The notes under the pieces are model-generated. The model was not told where the DNA came from. It saw only the letters and a program-made list of their open reading frames with translations, and ran no database searches. 6,971 bases of DNA, from contig CALBTC010000056.1 in the NCBI GenBank assembly GCA_937967805.1, forward strand, positions 1 to 6,971, in the 5' to 3' direction. How positions within the stretch are numbered: position 1 is the first letter of the stretch; the number at the start of each line of letters is the position of its first letter. Source of the DNA: an uncultured Anaerolineaceae bacterium (GTDB lineage Bacteria > Chloroflexota > Anaerolineae > Promineifilales > Promineifilaceae). Position numbers and translations under genes: made by a program. This document shows positions 5,906 to 6,971 of this stretch, piece by piece.

Positions 5906-6688
5906 CTATGCTCCCTTGGCAATTTGTTTGGCAACTTGACGGTACGCTTCGGCTCCCTGCCCGCCGCTATCATAGGTGATGATGCTTTGCCCGGCGACGG
6001 CGCTTTCGGCAAAACGCACCGAGCGTTTGACGATTGGCTCAAAAATGCGGATGCCGTCGCCATACTGGTTGTCGATAGCCGCCAAAATATCGCGGGTGAG
6101 GGTGGTGCGGGGATCGGCCATGGTGAGCAAAATGCCTTCGATGACCAGGTTGGGATTGAGCTTTTTACGCCGCACGGTCTCGATGCTGGAGAGGATCATG
6201 AGGGCCCCGCGGGCGGCCAGGTATTCGGTTTGAATAGGAATGATGACGCTGGAAGCGGCCGTTAACGCATTCACCACCAGCAGCCCCAGCGACGGATTGC
6301 AATCGATGAGAATGTAATCGTACTGCTTTTTAACCTCGCTCAGAATTGTAGAAAGCACGCGTTCCCGGCTGAGTGTGTTAATCAGCGACAGCTCAATAAG
6401 GCTGAGTTCAGCCTGCGAGGGCAGCAGGTGAAATTTTTCATCCGTTTCATAAATGGAGCCAAGCACATCACTTTCATACCCGTCAATTTCAGCTTTAAAG
6501 GCATCGTAAATGGTGGGGCTTAGATTGTCGGGGTCGAAGCCGGCATGTTGGGTGAGGTTGCATTGGGGGTCCAGATCTACTGCCAAAACGCGGTAGCCCA
6601 GCTCACCCAAAGCGGCGGCCAGATTAATGGTAGTGGTGGTTTTGCCCACGCCGCCTTTTTGCATGGCAATGGCAATAATTTTGGTCAT
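5906..6688 (-). CDS. parA: ParA/Soj-family chromosome partition ATPase
   Basis: A 260-residue ATPase that binds DNA non-specifically in its ATP-bound dimer form and moves ParB-bound origins. The deviant Walker A motif KGGVGKTTT (11-19) has the signature Lys11 and the P-loop Lys16. The switch I/A' region is VLAVDLDPQCNLT with Asp40, and Walker B is YILIDCNPSLG with Asp129. Most relatives have CPPSLG; here the first Pro is Asn131. There is no N-terminal helix-turn-helix extension, so it is the short Soj-like type found on chromosomes; such forms usually do not repress their own promoter directly. The ATG at 6688 has AAGGAG five bases upstream. The gene is first in the parA-parB operon, with parB one base downstream. 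It contains no exact ACGGCCGT word. Confidence 0.95.
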   Translation of the reverse strand: MTKIIAIAMQKGGVGKTTTTINLAAALGELGYRVLAVDLDPQCNLTQHAGFDPDNLSPTIYDAFKAEIDGYESDVLGSIYETDEKFHLLPSQAELSLIELSLINTLSRERVLSTILSEVKKQYDYILIDCNPSLGLLVVNALTAASSVIIPIQTEYLAARGALMILSSIETVRRKKLNPNLVIEGILLTMADPRTTLTRDILAAIDNQYGDGIRIFEPIVKRSVRFAESAVAGQSIITYDSGGQGAEAYRQVAKQIAKGA

Positions 6689-6793
6689 CGCTTCTCCTTA
6701 AAAAGCTTAACGCAGAGACGCTGAAGTGTAGCAAGAGATTGGTGCGATTCGTGCGTAAGTAGATTTGATTTTTTGCGAATGTTTTGCCGATAA

Positions 6794-6822
6794 ACAATAA
6801 CACGAAGGATCAGGTGCGTCAA
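6794..6822 (-). promoter_or_regulatory. Promoter of the parAB operon
   Basis: On the minus strand TTGACG (6822-6817) and TATTGT (6799-6794) are separated by exactly 17 bases, matching the consensus at five and four of six positions. The start of transcription would be near 6787. The -35 box begins five bases after the edge of the 18-bp palindrome, so a protein on the palindrome could touch or block RNA polymerase. Confidence 0.6.
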
Positions 6823-6827
6823 AGAAG

Positions 6828-6845
6828 TGTCAACCGCGGTTGACA
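6828..6845. promoter_or_regulatory. Third copy of the 18-bp palindrome, at the parAB promoter
   Basis: TGTCAACCGCGGTTGACA, a perfect palindrome identical over all 18 bases to the copy at 2756-2773. It abuts the parA -35 region, a position typical for an operator or for a promoter-proximal centromere site. Its outer arm also contains TTGACA, but no -10 box stands at the right distance from that hexamer. Confidence 0.75.
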
Positions 6846-6971
6846 TTAAGTTCTTGAGAAATTTCGGATAGTTTTGAGTATGCTTCGCTTGGTAATTTTG
6901 GCCGATTTTTTGTTTGTTTTTTTGATCAGGGTGTACAAACGGCGATAAATTGCGTAAAATATAACGCACCG

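Larger units (their letters stand above)
6689..6971 (-). other. parA upstream region
   Basis: No convincing gene lies here. An open frame runs through it on the minus strand into the parA start, but its predicted protein is low in complexity and resembles no family I know. Reading towards parA, the region holds a T/A-rich stretch (about 6895-6960), the 18-bp palindrome (6828-6845), the promoter (6794-6822), a leader of about 98 bases that contains an AACGCAGAGA word on the plus strand (6709-6718), and the AAGGAG ribosome binding site (6694-6699). Confidence 0.6.

Noticed and set aside
5905..6063. N-terminal extension of ParB by 53 residues
   Set aside because: It would lie inside parA in another frame; the ATG at 5904 has an ideal ribosome binding site and gives a normal ParB N-terminus.
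5876..6265. 129-codon open frame on the plus strand
   Set aside because: It is antisense to parA and the start of parB and shows no recognisable motif.
6828..6833. TTGACA in the palindrome arm as parA -35 box
   Set aside because: At 17 bases it faces ATCCTT, which is not a -10 box; TTGACG at 6822-6817 with TATTGT is better.
6685..6969. 94-codon open frame on the minus strand upstream of parA
   Set aside because: It overlaps the parA start by four bases, covers the promoter and palindrome, is low in complexity and has no family resemblance.
6689..6971. Replication origin next to parAB
   Set aside because: The region is partly AT-rich, but I find no DnaA box (TTATCCACA or close variant) and no dnaA gene in the window.

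Overview
The window looks like chromosomal DNA of a free-living bacterium with moderate to slightly high GC. My best guess is the phylum Chloroflexota, on the Anaerolineae/Caldilineae side. This rests on the mix of gene families: a radical SAM protein of the uracil-DNA-glycosylase-linked group, a DUF6504 protein, a WD40-like lipoprotein and an unusually long aldo/keto reductase. It is a judgement from memory, not a search result. No tRNA, rRNA, transposase, CRISPR array or phage gene is visible.

Layout. 1-648 (+) is the C-terminal part of a radical SAM protein with a helix-hairpin-helix tail. 650-720 is an imperfect inverted repeat. 764-1771 (+) is a PD40/TolB-type beta-propeller lipoprotein, probably translated from a leaderless message, and it overlaps by one base the DUF6504 gene at 1771-2151 (+). 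2140-2213 is an inverted repeat whose two arms supply the last codons and stop codons of both convergent genes. 2202-3722 (-) is a 506-residue aldo/keto reductase. 3723-3985 is a regulatory stretch between divergent genes; it holds a near-canonical parS sequence fused to an 18-bp palindrome. 3986-4729 (+) is an OmpR/PhoB-type response regulator. 4783-5904 (-) is parB and 5906-6688 (-) is parA, one base apart and co-transcribed as parA-parB. 6689-6971 is the parA leader and promoter.

The main signal is the parAB locus with the palindrome TGTCAACCGCGGTTGACA. It occurs at 2756-2773 (inside the aldo/keto reductase gene), 3829-3846 (17 of 18 bases, touching the parS-like site) and 6828-6845 (next to the parA -35 box). 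ParB here departs from ordinary chromosomal ParB in the helices that read parS. The simplest model is a segregation system with its own, possibly unrecognised, centromere sequence that also controls parAB. The palindrome could instead be the operator of an unrelated regulator.

A second genome-level signal is the 8-bp palindrome ACGGCCGT. It occurs 14 times in 7 kb, in all reading frames and on both coding strands, with 13 copies in the first 3.7 kb. It behaves like a highly iterated palindrome (compare HIP1 of cyanobacteria).
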